A stretch of 64,000 nucleotides of DNA from Begonia masoniana (Eukaryota; Streptophyta; Magnoliopsida; Cucurbitales; Begoniaceae), in the NCBI GenBank assembly GCA_022432975.1, contig CM039514.1, positions 13,314,810 to 13,378,809 on the forward strand. The letters run 5' to 3'. Made by a program: the position numbers and the translations under genes. Of the stretch, positions 1 to 11,090 are shown one piece after another (positions within the stretch are counted from its first letter, which is position 1; each line of letters starts with the position of its first letter). The notes below the pieces were generated by a model that did not search any database, had not been told where the DNA came from, and saw only the letters and a program-made list of their open reading frames with translations.

Positions 1-1249
1 AGAATTGATCACACTCCCAAGGGAACCAAGGGATCAGATCAGTTTATGAACGTACGTGTATGCAACTGAGATGAGAAAGTAGAAATTGCATGTTTAGGAA
101 TTTATGTTTCAGCAATGCATTTCATTACTGCTTTACTTACTTAGCATTAGGCTAATAGATGAGTTTTGTGATGTAGGTGTTGAGGATACTACAGGTGAAT
201 TCTCTGAGTTCACTGAGGGATAGGCTGGTTGGAGGAGCACATTCATGTTTCGGCCTGGTAAACTGATGAGGCGGGTTAACTGGTGTCAGTAATCTGAAAG
301 TTTAGTTGACAGTATTTCAATTTAAATTTGTTGAGTTTCATGACAGAAGTGATTCTGATGTTTTGAATACGTTTTTGAGTTCTTTTTTTGTTAATAGTGT
401 CTGTTGGGATTTAATGTTGGCACTCACTGAATTTTTAGTAATGTAATGGTCTGAAATATTTTTGAATGGTTTCAGTGAAGTGAGTAAATTCTTTTCTGTA
501 GGTTAAGTTGTTGTTCTGTTGTCTATCGGAAGATGTCTTCAGTGGAAGCTATCGAATGATATAGAACAAACTTTGTCGTTTAGTGATCGGTATGTATAAC
601 TTGTTTCATCGGAAGGTGTAGGTTTAAGTCTATCGGATGATGTCTCAGTAAACTCATCGGCAGATGCGTGCTGACGTCATCGGAAGGTGTAGGTTTAAGT
701 CCATCGGATGATGTCTCAGTAAACTCATCGGCAGATGCATACTGACGTCATCGGAAGGTGTAGGTTTAAGTCTATCGGATGATGTCTCAGTAAACTCATC
801 GGCAGATGCGTGCTGACGTCATCGGAAGGTGTAGGTTTAAGTCTATCGGATGATGTCTCAGTAAACTCATCGGCAGATGCGTGCTGACGTCATCGAAAGA
901 TGTAAAGTGCATTTTGTCGTTTTGTCACCGGATGATGTCTTCCATTTTCTGCTTCAGCCCCTTTTGTTGACTTTGTTCAGCGGGTGATGCGTTTGACTTT
1001 TAAAACTTATGAAGTGTTTTGCGATCTAATCCTTCATTCCTTTTGCCGATTATTCCCCAAAATTCTAACTGAGTATTCAAGCATTGTACAATAGTTTTGT
1101 TTAACTCTATTTTTTTTACTTGGATGATTTCCGCTGCAAGTTTTTCTTTTTTAAAAAAAATAATAAATAAAATAATAATACGGTTGAAATTTTTAGTCAT
1201 GTACGGGCTTGGTGTGACGAACCGGGTTCAGATAACTCGGGGCGTTACA
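1..1249 (+). repeat. E1 5' LTR, 3' portion
   Basis: This matches 6764-8010 of the 3' LTR almost base for base. It ends GGCGTTACA immediately before the primer site. It includes the 71-bp tandem array at 607-890. Confidence 0.93.
607..890 (+). repeat. Four 71-bp tandem repeats in E1 5' LTR
   Basis: Four head-to-tail units start at 607, 678, 749 and 820. Each holds three ATCGG-type submotifs and a palindromic TGACGTCA at the unit junction. The 3' LTR has the matching array at 7369-7652, also four units. Confidence 0.9.
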
Positions 1250-1252
1250 GTA

Positions 1253-1264
1253 TGGTATCAGAGA
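1253..1264 (+). other. E1 primer-binding site (initiator Met tRNA type)
   Basis: TGGTATCAGAGA lies three bases after the LTR end. It matches the 3' end complement of plant initiator Met tRNA over the first 11 bases. Confidence 0.85.
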
Positions 1265-1332
1265 CATTCAGTTAAACCGTTCAAAAGATTACTCATCAGT
1301 ACCAATCGTCGCATGGAAGTACTCCAACAACT

Positions 1333-1392
1333 ATAAGTGTTTATGTTAGCCTCTGTAATTAGATATTTATGAACATAGTTAACCTTGTACAG
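1333..1392 (+). other. E1 relic of 60-bp leader intron
   Basis: The position, 80 nt after the primer site, and the 60-bp length match the leader introns of E2 and E3. The donor here reads ATAAGT instead of GTAAGT, so it looks inactivated. The acceptor ACAG is kept, 11 nt before the gag start at 1404. Confidence 0.55.
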
Positions 1393-1403
1393 GAAGTGAG
1401 TTA

Positions 1404-4400
1404 ATGGCCAGACGCCCAGGAAGACCTAGGATACCGAGGGAAATGCCAAACTTGAGGAGTGAGGAAGAACCTAGTGTTATTAGACAATTAACAGACTTGG
1501 TACGTCAGTAAACAGACTTAGTGCATCAGCAGTCCGATCAGTTGGGGGTGTTACTGAACCGAGAGGTGCAGGGGAGTGCCAACTCAGGTTCTAGCAATGA
1601 GCATTCAGGAGACCGATTCCGAAAGCTTCAGCCGCCCACGTTTGATGGAAAATCATCTAACCCGATTGTTGCTAAAAAGTGGTTGAGGAAGATTGAAAGC
1701 ATGCTCCGATGCACCAACGTTGGAGAAGGAGACAAGGTCACCCTGGCGACCTTTCATTTTGCTGGAGACGTCCAGCTTTGGTGGGAGACAATTGAGACCA
1801 CCACTGACATTCTGACTATGACTTGGTCATAGTTTAAGGACATCTTCTATGAGAAATATTTTAATAGCACAGTCCAGGCAGCAAAGAAGGTAGAGTTTTT
1901 GAACTTGAAGTAGACAGGGTCTGTGGCTGAGTACGTTAGACAATTTGAGTCCCTGTCAAGATTTGCTGGACACTTTATTCACCGAAATGAAGATAAGGTT
2001 TTTCAATTCATGAATGGACTGAAACCAGAAATGTACAGAGGGGTCAAGTTTTCTAGTTATAAAGGTTTGCCCTTCAGTGATGTTGTGTCCACAGCATTGG
2101 AGGTGGAAGAAGCTGAATTGAAATGTGCTGGACTAAAGGAGGCCCCAAGAAAGTTTGTTCAACCACCGCCGCAGAGAGGAGTGAAGAGGTCCAATGAAGG
2201 CCAGCACAGCCAAGGGATAAGAAAGAAGGTACCAGATACCAAGACGTTTCCTCAGTGCCCAAAGTGTTCGAAGAATCACTCGGGCGAGTGTAGATTTGGA
2301 TCGGGTAAGTGCTTCAACTGCGATGAGGTTGGACACTTGTACAAGGATTGCCCAAAGCCCCGGATCGTTCGGTGTTTCCATTGTAACAAGGTTGGCCATG
2401 TCAATAGAGACTGCCCGGCTTTGAAGGGTGGCCCTGCCAGGATTAAGCCAAGAATATTCTCCATGATGGAGTCAGGTGATGAGGACCAGCCTGCTGTAGT
2501 GTCAGGTACTGTATTGATTAACTCTGTACCTGCTTTTACTTTGATAGATTCGGGTGCAACTCATTCTTTTATAGCCTCTGCATTTGCTGATAAGTTAGAT
2601 GTACGGTTTACTCCTTCTGAGCATGTGTATAACGTAGCATTACCTTCTGATGAGCACATGCACTCCAGTCAAATGATGCCTGATAGTGTGGTGTTGGTAG
2701 GGAACATGAATTTGCCTGCTGATCTTATTGTTATGGACATAATGGGATTTGATGTGATCCTAGGAATGGATTGGTTGTTTAAGCATTATGCCACTATAGA
2801 TTGGAGAACTGGAATTGTTAGTTTTCAACCCCCTAGTGGTTTAAACCATACTTTCCAAGCCCTGAAGAAGAGTAAGGAAATGACTGTAATGACTTCTGTT
2901 AGTTATAGATCCTCCCCTCGCAGAGAGTATTTATGCTTTTTGGCCAGTGTTTTAGACACACAAACAGTAGAAAAATCAAGCCCCAAAGATGTTTTAGTTG
3001 TCCAAGATTTTCCAGAAGTATTTCTAGATGACCTTCCTGGTTTGCCACCAGATAGGGAAATTGAATTTGTGGTAGATGTTTACCCCGGCGCTGAGCCAGT
3101 ATCTAGAATCCATATAGACTAGCACCAACAGAACTTAAAGAGTTGAAGAAACGGTTAGAGGATTTGTTGGAGAAGGGGTTCATACGCCCTAGCTTTTCAC
3201 CATGGGGTGCACCTGTCCTTTTTGTCAAAAAGAAGGATGGATCAATGCGTATGTGCATAGACTATAGAGAATTGAATAAGCTAACTGTTAAGAACAAGTA
3301 TCCACTGCCGAGGATTGATGATTTATTTGATCAGCTTAAAGGTGCAAGAGTTTTCTCTAAAATTGACCTTAGGTCCGGTTATTACCAGTTGAAGGTTAAA
3401 TCTGAAGATATCCCAAAGACTGCCTTTCGCACAAGGTATGGACATTATGAGTTTTTGGTTATGTCTTTTGGTTTGACAAATGCGCCAACAGCTTTCATGG
3501 ATCTCATGAATAGGGTGTTTCGCGAGTATTTGGACAAGTTTGTCATTGTATTCATAGATGACATTTTAATCTATTCTAGAACTAAGGAGGAGCATGCAGG
3601 ACACCTAAGCTTGGTGTTAGGATTGCTGAGGCAGCACCAACTTTATGCCAAATTTTCTAAGTGTGAGTTTTGGTTGGACAGAGTTCATTTTCTTGGTCAT
3701 GTGATCTCTGGAGATGGGATATCTATTGATCCAGCCAAGGTTCAAGCTGTTAAGGAATGGCCCCAACCGAAGAATGCCACTGATATCCGAAGTTTCCTTG
3801 GATTAGCAGGGCATTATAGAAAATTCATCGAGGGATTTTCAAAGATTGCCACACCCCTTACTATGTTAACAAGGAAAAATGTGAAGTATAATTGGACTGA
3901 TAAATGTGAATCCGATTTCCAGACCTTGAAGCAGAAATTGACCAATGCCCCAATTTTAACTCTTCCTATCGAAAATGGTAAATTCAGTATTTATTGTGAT
4001 GCTTCCAAGGTTGGACTTGGTGGTGTATTGATGCAAGATGGAAAGGTTATAGCTTATGCTTCTAGGCAGTTAAAAGTACACGAAAAGAATTACCCCACAC
4101 ATGACTTAGAATTAGCTGCTGTGGTTTTTGCATTAAAAATTTGGAGGCACTACCTGTATGGACAAATCTGTGAGATATTTTCGGATCATAAAAGTCTGAA
4201 ATACATTTTCACGCAAAAAGAACTGAATATGAGGCAACGTAGGTGGTTAGAGTTTGTCAAGGACTATGATTTTGAGATTAAGTACCACCCTGGCAAGGCG
4301 AATGTAGTGGCTGATGCTTTGAGTAGAGTGACCCCTTTAGTTTCTGCATTGACTCTAGACATACCGATAGCTTTAGAGACAGAATTCCAAAGATTTAACT

Positions 4401-5885
4401 TGGAAGCTGTGTCTAGTGTGTCAGCTGTGCTTTCGGCCATAACTTTGAGACCAACTATTTTGGAGAAAATAAAAGAAGTTCAAATGAATGACACTGAGTG
4501 TAATAAGTATAAGTTGTGCATAGATTCTACTGACAAGTCGGATTTCAACTGCTCAGCTGATGGAATTCTCAAGTTTCGAAATAGATGGTTTGTTCCGCCT
4601 GATACCGAACTTAGAAAGGAAATCCTATCTGAGGCACATTCCTCCAGACTTTCTGTTCATCCTGGTAGTACGAAAATGTACAGAGATCTCAAGCAACATT
4701 ATTGGTGGCCAGGTATGAAGAGAAGTGTGGCGGAGTATGTGGAGTCATGTCTGGTCTGCCAGCAAGTCAAAGCTGAACATCAGAGGCCTGCTGGAACATT
4801 GCAACCCTTACTAGTTCCCGAATGGAAATGGGCACAAATAACTATGGATTTTGTTATAGGATTACCTAGAACAGTAAAAGGTCACGATGCAATTTGGGTA
4901 ATAATTGATCGTTTAACCAAATCAGCTCACTTTCTGCCAATGAAGATAACATACTCAATGGATCAATTGGCTAAGTTGTATGTGCACGAGGTTGTTAGAC
5001 TGCATGGAGTTCCAAGCACCATAGTTTCAGACCGAGACTCCAGATTTACATCTAAGTTTTGGAAAAGTTTGCACAAGTCAATGGGAACACAGCTTAGTTT
5101 TAGCACAGCCTTTCATCCTCAAACTGATGGACAATCCGAGAGAACTATCCAAACGTTGGAGGATATGCTTTGTGCATGTGTACTGGAATTTCAAGGTTCT
5201 TGGAGTAAGTATATACCATTGATTGAATTCTCTTATAATAACAGTTTTCAAGCAACAATAGGCATGACACCATACGAGGCATTATATGGACGAAAGTGCA
5301 GATCTCCGTTATATTGGGATGAAGTTGGGGAAGCACAATTGATTGGTCCTGATATTGTGCAGCAGACAGTGGAGAAGATTGCTCTTATCCGACAAAGAAT
5401 CTTAACAGCTCAAAGCCGGCAGAAAAGCTATGCAGACAAAAGACGAAGAGAATTAGAATTTGATGTTGGTAATGAAGTTTTCCTTAAGGTGTCACCTTTC
5501 AAAGGAGTTATGAGATTTGGGAAAAGAGGCAAGTTGAACCCCAGATATATTGGACCTTTCCAAATCGAGAAGAAAATTGGGAAGTCGGCATATCAACTTC
5601 AGTTACCAGCCTCCTTGGAGGGAGTTCATAATGTTTCATGTTTCCGTGCTAAAGAAAAGTGTTAGAGATCCTTCACAGATTATGGAACAGCAGAACATTG
5701 AAGTCCTTCCTACTCTTACTTATGAGGAGAAACCAGTAAGGATCTTAGATTATGCAGTAAAAGTATTACGCAGCAAAGAAGTTCCACTGGTAAAAGTCTT
5801 ATGGCATAACCAGAGCGTTGAGGAGACAACTTGGGAACGCCAGCAGGACATGATGGACAAATATCCAGAACTATTCAGGAACTGA
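1404..5885 (+). pseudogene. E1 gag-pol polyprotein, broken
   Basis: The gag start at 1404 begins with a basic Met-Ala-Arg-Arg-Pro stretch shared with E3. Gag is interrupted by in-frame stops at 1509-1511, 1830-1832 and about 1911-1913, each where intact E3 has glutamine. Two CCHC knuckles follow (CFNCDEVGHLYKDC and CFHCNKVGHVNRDC), then a protease with a DSGATHS active site near 2548. A one-base frameshift near 3105 ends that frame at 3122. RT (FIDDILIYS near 3558), RNase H, the zinc-binding integrase N-terminus, the integrase core and a GPF motif are open from 3143 to 5665. A second small deletion near 5635 moves the chromodomain-like tail to another frame, ending at 5885. At least three stops and two frameshifts make it non-functional as a polyprotein. 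This is seen by direct comparison with E3. Confidence 0.93.
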
Positions 5886-5906
5886 ATTTTGAGGACAAAA
5901 TTCTTT

Positions 5907-5920
5907 TAAGGAGGGTAGAT
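5907..5920 (+). other. E1 polypurine tract
   Basis: TAAGGAGGGTAGAT directly abuts the 3' LTR start and is nearly identical in E2 and E3. It is the expected plus-strand priming site. Confidence 0.8.
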
Positions 5921-8010
5921 TGTAACACCCAGTTTCCATTAACCGATTTACCTTTTTCCATTTATAGAGAATGTTTTATAATTGAAATATGGGTGATTTA
6001 GTGATTAGGTTAACAAGTGATTGAGCAAGGACAAAATGGTAAATTGTAATTTATTGTGGATAACGCATTTTAGGGAGGGTTTAATGAGGTTTAGCCGCCA
6101 CTGTTCCCTCTTTTTCCTCTTTGGGTTTTCAGCTCAAGCAGTCGAGCTCTCTAGGTGATTTTCCCTCGCCCGATTCTCCTTCAAACTAGGTAAGTTTTCC
6201 TTTCGTTATCTTGAGATTTTAGTGGCTATATAGAAGAGAGAGTACAATGCGTGTATTTTAATGAGGCTGCGAGTGTGTTGAGTTCGGGTTTAGTGTTGAG
6301 AATGTTCGATAACCAGAGTTTTCAAACTAGCTCCTTAGGTTTCTGAACGATATAGGGTTAAGGTTAGTGATGATCTAATCGGTATTCTGCTTATGACATT
6401 AGGTGTACAGAGCTTCCCGAGTAGTGGTAACCGAACAATTTCCAGGAATCCAGGTAAATAAAGTATGCATGTGCCTTCGGGCCTACATCACAAAACAGTA
6501 GGGTTGTGCATTTTGTGAATGATTTTGTATGTCATGCATCATGTTTTTGAAAGACTACGAAAATGAATTTCCATGTAAGAATGGTAAGGTATGAACTGAA
6601 TGTGACAGACAAACTATTAAGGGAACTAATCCGCCCCTTAATTGAGTAGAGGATCTATGACATTGGGAGAATTGATCCCACTCCCAAGGGAACCATGGGA
6701 TCAGATCAGCTATTAAGGGAATTCATCCGCCCCTTAATCGAGTAGAGGATGTATGACATTGGGAGAATTGATCACACTCCCAAGGGAACCAAGGGATCAG
6801 ATCAGTTTATGAACGTACGTGTATGCAACTGAGATGAGAAAGTAGAAATTGCATGTTTAGGAATTTATGTTTCAGCAATGCATTTCATTACTGCTTTACT
6901 TACTTAGCATTAGGCTAATAGATGAGTTTTGTGATGTAGGTGTTGAGGATACTACAGGTGAATTCTCTGAGTTCACTGAGGGATAGGCTGGTTGGAGGAG
7001 CACATTCATGTTTCGGCCTGGTAAACTGATGAGGCGGGTTAACTGGTGTCAGTAATCTGAAAGTTTAGTTGACAGTATTTCAATTTAAATTTGTTGAGTT
7101 TCATGACAGAAGTGATTCTGATGTTTTGAATACGTTTTTGAGTTCCTTTTTGTTAATAGTGTCAGTTGGGATTTAATGTTGGCACTCACTGAATTTTTAG
7201 TAATGTAATGGTCTGAAATGTTTTTGAATGGTTTCAGTGAAGTGAGTAAATTCTTTTCTGTAGGTTAAGTTGTTGTTCTGTTGTCTATCGGAAGATGTCT
7301 TCAGTGGAAGCTATCGGATGATATAGAACAAACTTTGTCGTTTAGTGATCGGTATGTGTAACTTGTTTCATCGGAAGGTGTAGGTTTAAGTCTATCGGAT
7401 GATGTCTCAGTAAACTCATCGGCAGATGCGTGCTGACGTCATCGGAAGGTGTAGGTTTAAGTCCATCAGATGATGTCTCAGTAAACTCATCGGCAGATGC
7501 GTACTGACGTCATCGGAAAGTGTAGGTTTAAGTCTATCGGATGATGTCTTAGTAAACTCATCGGCAGATGCGTGCTGACGTCATCGGAAAGTGCAGGTTT
7601 AAGTCTATCGGATGATGTCTCAGTAAACTCATCGGCAGATGCGTGCTGACGTCATCGGAAGATGTAGAGTGCATTTTGTCGTTTTTTCACCGGATGATGT
7701 CTTCCATTTTCTGCTTCAGCCCCTTTTGTTGACTTTGTTCAGCAGGTGATGCGTTTGACTTTTGAAACTTATGAAGTGTTTTGCGATCTAATCCTTCATT
7801 CCTTTTGCCGATTATTCCCCAAAATTCTAACTGAGTATTCAAGCATTGTACAATAGTTTTGTTTAACTCTATTTTTTTTACTTGGATGATTTTCGCTGCA
7901 AGTTTTTCTTTTAAAAAAAAATAATAAATAAAATAATAATACGGTTGAAATTTTTAGTCATGTACGGGCATGGTGTGACGAACCGGGTTCAGATAACTCG
8001 GGGCGTTACA
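5921..8010 (+). repeat. E1 3' LTR (2090 bp)
   Basis: Bounded by TGTAACACCC and GGCGTTACA. It contains predicted intron 1 (6190-6402), a 51-nt micro-exon (6403-6453) and predicted intron 2 (6454-6939). A GCC-TTCG-GGC mini-hairpin sits at 6473-6482, and paired hairpins in two 96-bp units lie at 6617-6783. The four-unit 71-bp array is at 7369-7652. The position of the TATA-like box of E2 and E3 is degraded here (reads GCATTTTAG near 6066). Confidence 0.95.
6617..6783 (+). repeat. Two 96-bp units, each with two hairpins (E1 3' LTR)
   Basis: Unit 1 has stem TTAAGGG (6617-6623) with CCCTTAA (6635-6641) and stem TTGGGAG (6663-6669) with CTCCCAA (6681-6687). Unit 2 repeats both at 6713-6737 and 6759-6783. 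All four loops are 11 nt and contain ATCC (three of the four TRATCC). The same units occur in E2, E3 and the truncated LTR at 20317. Confidence 0.8.
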
Positions 8011-8850
8011 TTAGAATTCATCAAAACATCATCTAAATCCGTAATAAAACTACCCTTCAAACCCCTAACGTTTTCTCTATAGTTATCTTCCTTTAACGAA
8101 AATATCAAGCATCGATCAAAAAGTGGATAATCATATTTTAAAGAAATATTGCCTAAAACAAAAGTCAGACAACAAAAAGCAAAATCTATCATCCATAATC
8201 AGTATTCAACAGAAAATTTGACCCAAGATCACAGACATCAATAAGAAAAAAACAATATCATATTAGCCCAAATGGCAAATTATCAAAACAAAATCAGCCC
8301 AAAAAATTCAAATTTGCCTGTGAAAGCGATCCAATGTTAAGCAGTAGGGTAAGCTATGTGATTTGAATAAACAAACGGAGCACATCTAATAGCCTCAATG
8401 AGAACAAATGATAGAATGAAGGGATCCCTCTTTGCAACGCACTTGAACCCCCAACAGAGAAACTCTAAAATGCATTTCCTGCCCTCCCACCTTTACTTCT
8501 TCAGCAGTTAAAGGCTTAAAAATAAATCAGAAAGAAAGGAATGGGAATCCCCATTAAAGCTTCTACAAGAACTATCTTTCTCCATTCAAATTATTCCCCT
8601 TTCCATTATTTTACTTCAAGATTAATAAAAAAACCAATATTTGGATTAAACACATGTGATTCTTGAATAAAAATCATGATATGTAAGCACTAATTTAATA
8701 GATAAATTGACCATAATTTCTAAATTACTAATATTTGAAATACTAATAATCGAGGTTTTAAAAAAAAAATAGTATAAAGTATAATTTATAAACGACATCA
8801 AACGTTCGTGTATAAGTTTTATTTTACGTTAAAAAAATAGAACTATGAGA
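8011..8850. other. AT-rich spacer, no gene seen
   Basis: Sequence between E1 and the E2 target site. It is AT-rich with no long coding frame and no recognisable repeat ends. It may be original host intergenic DNA or an older decayed repeat. Confidence 0.5.
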
Positions 8851-8855
8851 TTACG
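8851..8855. other. E2 target-site duplication, left (TTACG)
   Basis: TTACG precedes the E2 5' LTR and is repeated exactly at 18882-18886 after the 3' LTR. Confidence 0.92.
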
Positions 8856-8985
8856 TGTAACACCCGGTTCTATAGAACTAATTATTTAATCTTTTAATTA
8901 ATGGTACATGACAATAATAAATGTAGGGTTAATGGATGACTAGGCAAGGGCATAAAAGTAATTAGAAATTTAAAAGTGGATAACG

Positions 8986-8993
8986 TATTTAAG
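8986..8993 (+). promoter_or_regulatory. TATA-like box in E2 5' LTR
   Basis: TATTTAAG lies about 130 bp into the LTR, upstream of the first predicted splice donor. The same octamer in the same context occurs in both E3 LTRs (30799 and 37586). The start site is inferred, not seen. Confidence 0.4.
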
Positions 8994-10308
8994 GAAAGAG
9001 GTTTTGGATTTAATGAACTGTAGCTGCCACCATTCCCCCACTTTTTTCTCTTTCGGTCTTCAGCTCAAGTAGTACAGCTCTCTAGGTGATTCTTCTACTC
9101 GAATCTTCTCCAAACTAGGTGAGCCTTACTTCGATTTCTTGCTGTACTGGTAACTATCGATGATTGGAAATGGTATAAGTGTGAGTTTTGTGAATGGCGT
9201 ATGGGTAAGCTAGTTGGGGTTTTGTGGTAAATCGGGAATGTACAATGAACTAAGCTTCCAAACTAGTTTCCCTAGATTTCTGGATAGATTAGAATAAGGC
9301 TTAGTAGAAATCTGATTAATATTCTGTTTATGACTTAGGTGAACAAAACTTCTGAAGTAGTTTGAAACCGAGCATTTCCAAGAGAGCCAGGTAAGTGAAG
9401 TATGCTTGTGCCTTCGGGCCTACATCACAAAACAGTAGGATCGTGTATGCTTGATTGTGTTTGTATGTCATGCATCATATTTTGAAAATATACGAAAATA
9501 AATTTACATGAAATGGCATGGCAAGGAATGAACAGATTGTAAAAGTTGTTAAGGGAACTAATCCGCCCCTTAATCAAGAGAGATGATGTATGACTTTGGG
9601 GAAAGTGATCCAAACCCAAATTTCACAGGGGGATCTGATTAGTTTATTAAGGGAACTAGTCCACCCCTTAATCGAGAGAGAGGACGTATGACTTTGGGAG
9701 AAGTGATCCAACTCCCAATTTCACAGGGGGACCATATCAGAAACGAATGCGTATGCAACTAAGATGAGGAAGTAGAAATTTGCATGCTTAGGAATTTTGT
9801 TTAGCATTTCATTCATTACTGCTTTACTTACTTAGCATTAGGCTAATAGATGAGTTTTGTGATGTAGGTGAAGAAGCCCCAAAAGGTGTGTTCTCTGAGC
9901 ATGTTGAGGACTAGGCAGGTTGGGGGAGCACTTCAATGCTACGGGTTGGTGATTCTGATGAGGCGGTTTAACTGGTGTCAGTACATGAGAAGGTTTAGTG
10001 AATCATGATTCGGTTTAATTATATTGGGAGTTTTAGTGACAGTTGTAGTTTTTGGATACAATTTGAAGCTTATTCTAATAATGATACCCTGTTAGTTCTT
10101 TTTAAAGTAGCCTTTACCAAATTTTGGAGTAATACAGGAATTTAAGTATTTTTGAATGATTTTTAGTAAAATGCTCAGGTTCCTTGGTAGTCAGAATTCT
10201 CTGTGTTTAGAGTGAATTTTGGTGCTGTGCTGAGTTATTGTTCTGTTGTCTGTCAGAAGAAGTTGTCTACCGGTAGATGTTAGATGGGTAAATTGTCCGG
10301 CTGACGTC

Positions 10309-10438
10309 ATCGGAAGATGTTTTCAGTAAAAGCCATCGGATGATGTCTTCAGTAAAAGCCATCGGATGATGTCTTCAGTAAAAGCCATCGGATGATGTTT
10401 TCAGTAAAAGCCATCGGATGATGTCTTCAGTAAAAGCT
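10309..10438 (+). repeat. Five 26-bp repeats in E2 5' LTR
   Basis: Exactly five units of 26 bp. The units contain GATGATGT or GAAGATGT and lack the TGACG core that dominates the 3' LTR array. Confidence 0.92.
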
Positions 10439-10937
10439 ATCGGCAGATGTGTATAATAAGTTTTGTCGTTTTATGACCGGTGCGAGTTGGATGAATGAAT
10501 CATCCAGCTTACGTCATCGGGAGATGGATATGATAAGTCTTGTCATTTAGTAATCGGTGGATGTCGTGTATTAGACCTATCGGGAGATGTAGTAGAAGTG
10601 TTGTTGTTTAGTGATCGGTAGATGTAGGCAGTAATTTGTCGTTTAGTGATCGGATGATGTGCTCTGTTTTGTTTTGTGATTAAACGACTTTCTTTTGTCG
10701 TTTAGTGACCGGACGACTTGATCAATTTTCTCTTTCTCCTTCAACCAACTGCTTTGAATATTTTAAGTATTTAATAATGATTGTTTTTATATGATGATTT
10801 TTCCGCTGCAAGATTTAACGTTTCAAGAGTAAAACCTTGATCATCAAATAAATTTTTAAAGTTTTTACGAAGTCTCATAGTTCGGTTCAGTAGTATGTGT
10901 AACGAACCAGGTTTATATAATTCGGGGCGTTACAGTA

Positions 10938-10949
10938 TGGTATAAGAGA
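10938..10949 (+). other. E2 primer-binding site, one mismatch
   Basis: TGGTATAAGAGA lies three bases after the LTR. The C at position 7 of the usual initiator-Met site is replaced by A. Confidence 0.75.
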
Positions 10950-11017
10950 CATTCAGTTAAACCGTTCAAAAGATTACTCATCAGTGCTGATTGTCGCATG
11001 GGAGTACTCCAACAACT

Positions 11018-11077
11018 GTAAGTTTTTATGTTAGCCTTAGTTATTAGATTTTTATGAGAGTAGTTAACCCTGTGCAG
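11018..11077 (+). other. E2 predicted 60-bp leader intron
   Basis: The donor CTGTAAGT is 80 nt from the primer site; the acceptor GCAG ends 13 nt before the gag ATG at 11091. Position and length match E1 and E3. Confidence 0.6.
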
Positions 11078-11090
11078 GAAATCTAGTAAG

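Larger units (their letters stand above)
1..8010 (+). mobile_element. E1: decayed Ty3/gypsy chromovirus (Tekay-like), 5' LTR cut by window edge
   Basis: The element runs from a partial 5' LTR (to 1249) through a primer site at 1253, a broken gag-pol region, a polypurine tract at 5907-5920 and a full 3' LTR (5921-8010). Window base 1 corresponds to about base 6764 of the 3' LTR, so about 840 bp of the 5' LTR lies outside. The LTRs start TGTAACACCC and end GCGTTACA. The left target duplication is outside the window; the five bases after the element are TTAGA. Domain order and the C-terminal chromodomain-like segment place it with plant chromoviruses. Confidence 0.93.
8856..10934 (+). repeat. 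E2 5' LTR (2079 bp)
   Basis: Starts TGTAACACCC and ends GGCGTTACA. Predicted intron 1 is 9119-9338, the micro-exon 9339-9390 and intron 2 9391-9867. A TTCG mini-hairpin follows the second donor. It has five 26-bp repeats (10309-10438). Confidence 0.94.

Noticed and set aside
8011..8850. Possible host gene fragment between E1 and E2
   Set aside because: AT-rich, no frame above about 67 codons and no splice-bounded coding pattern. It cannot be supported.
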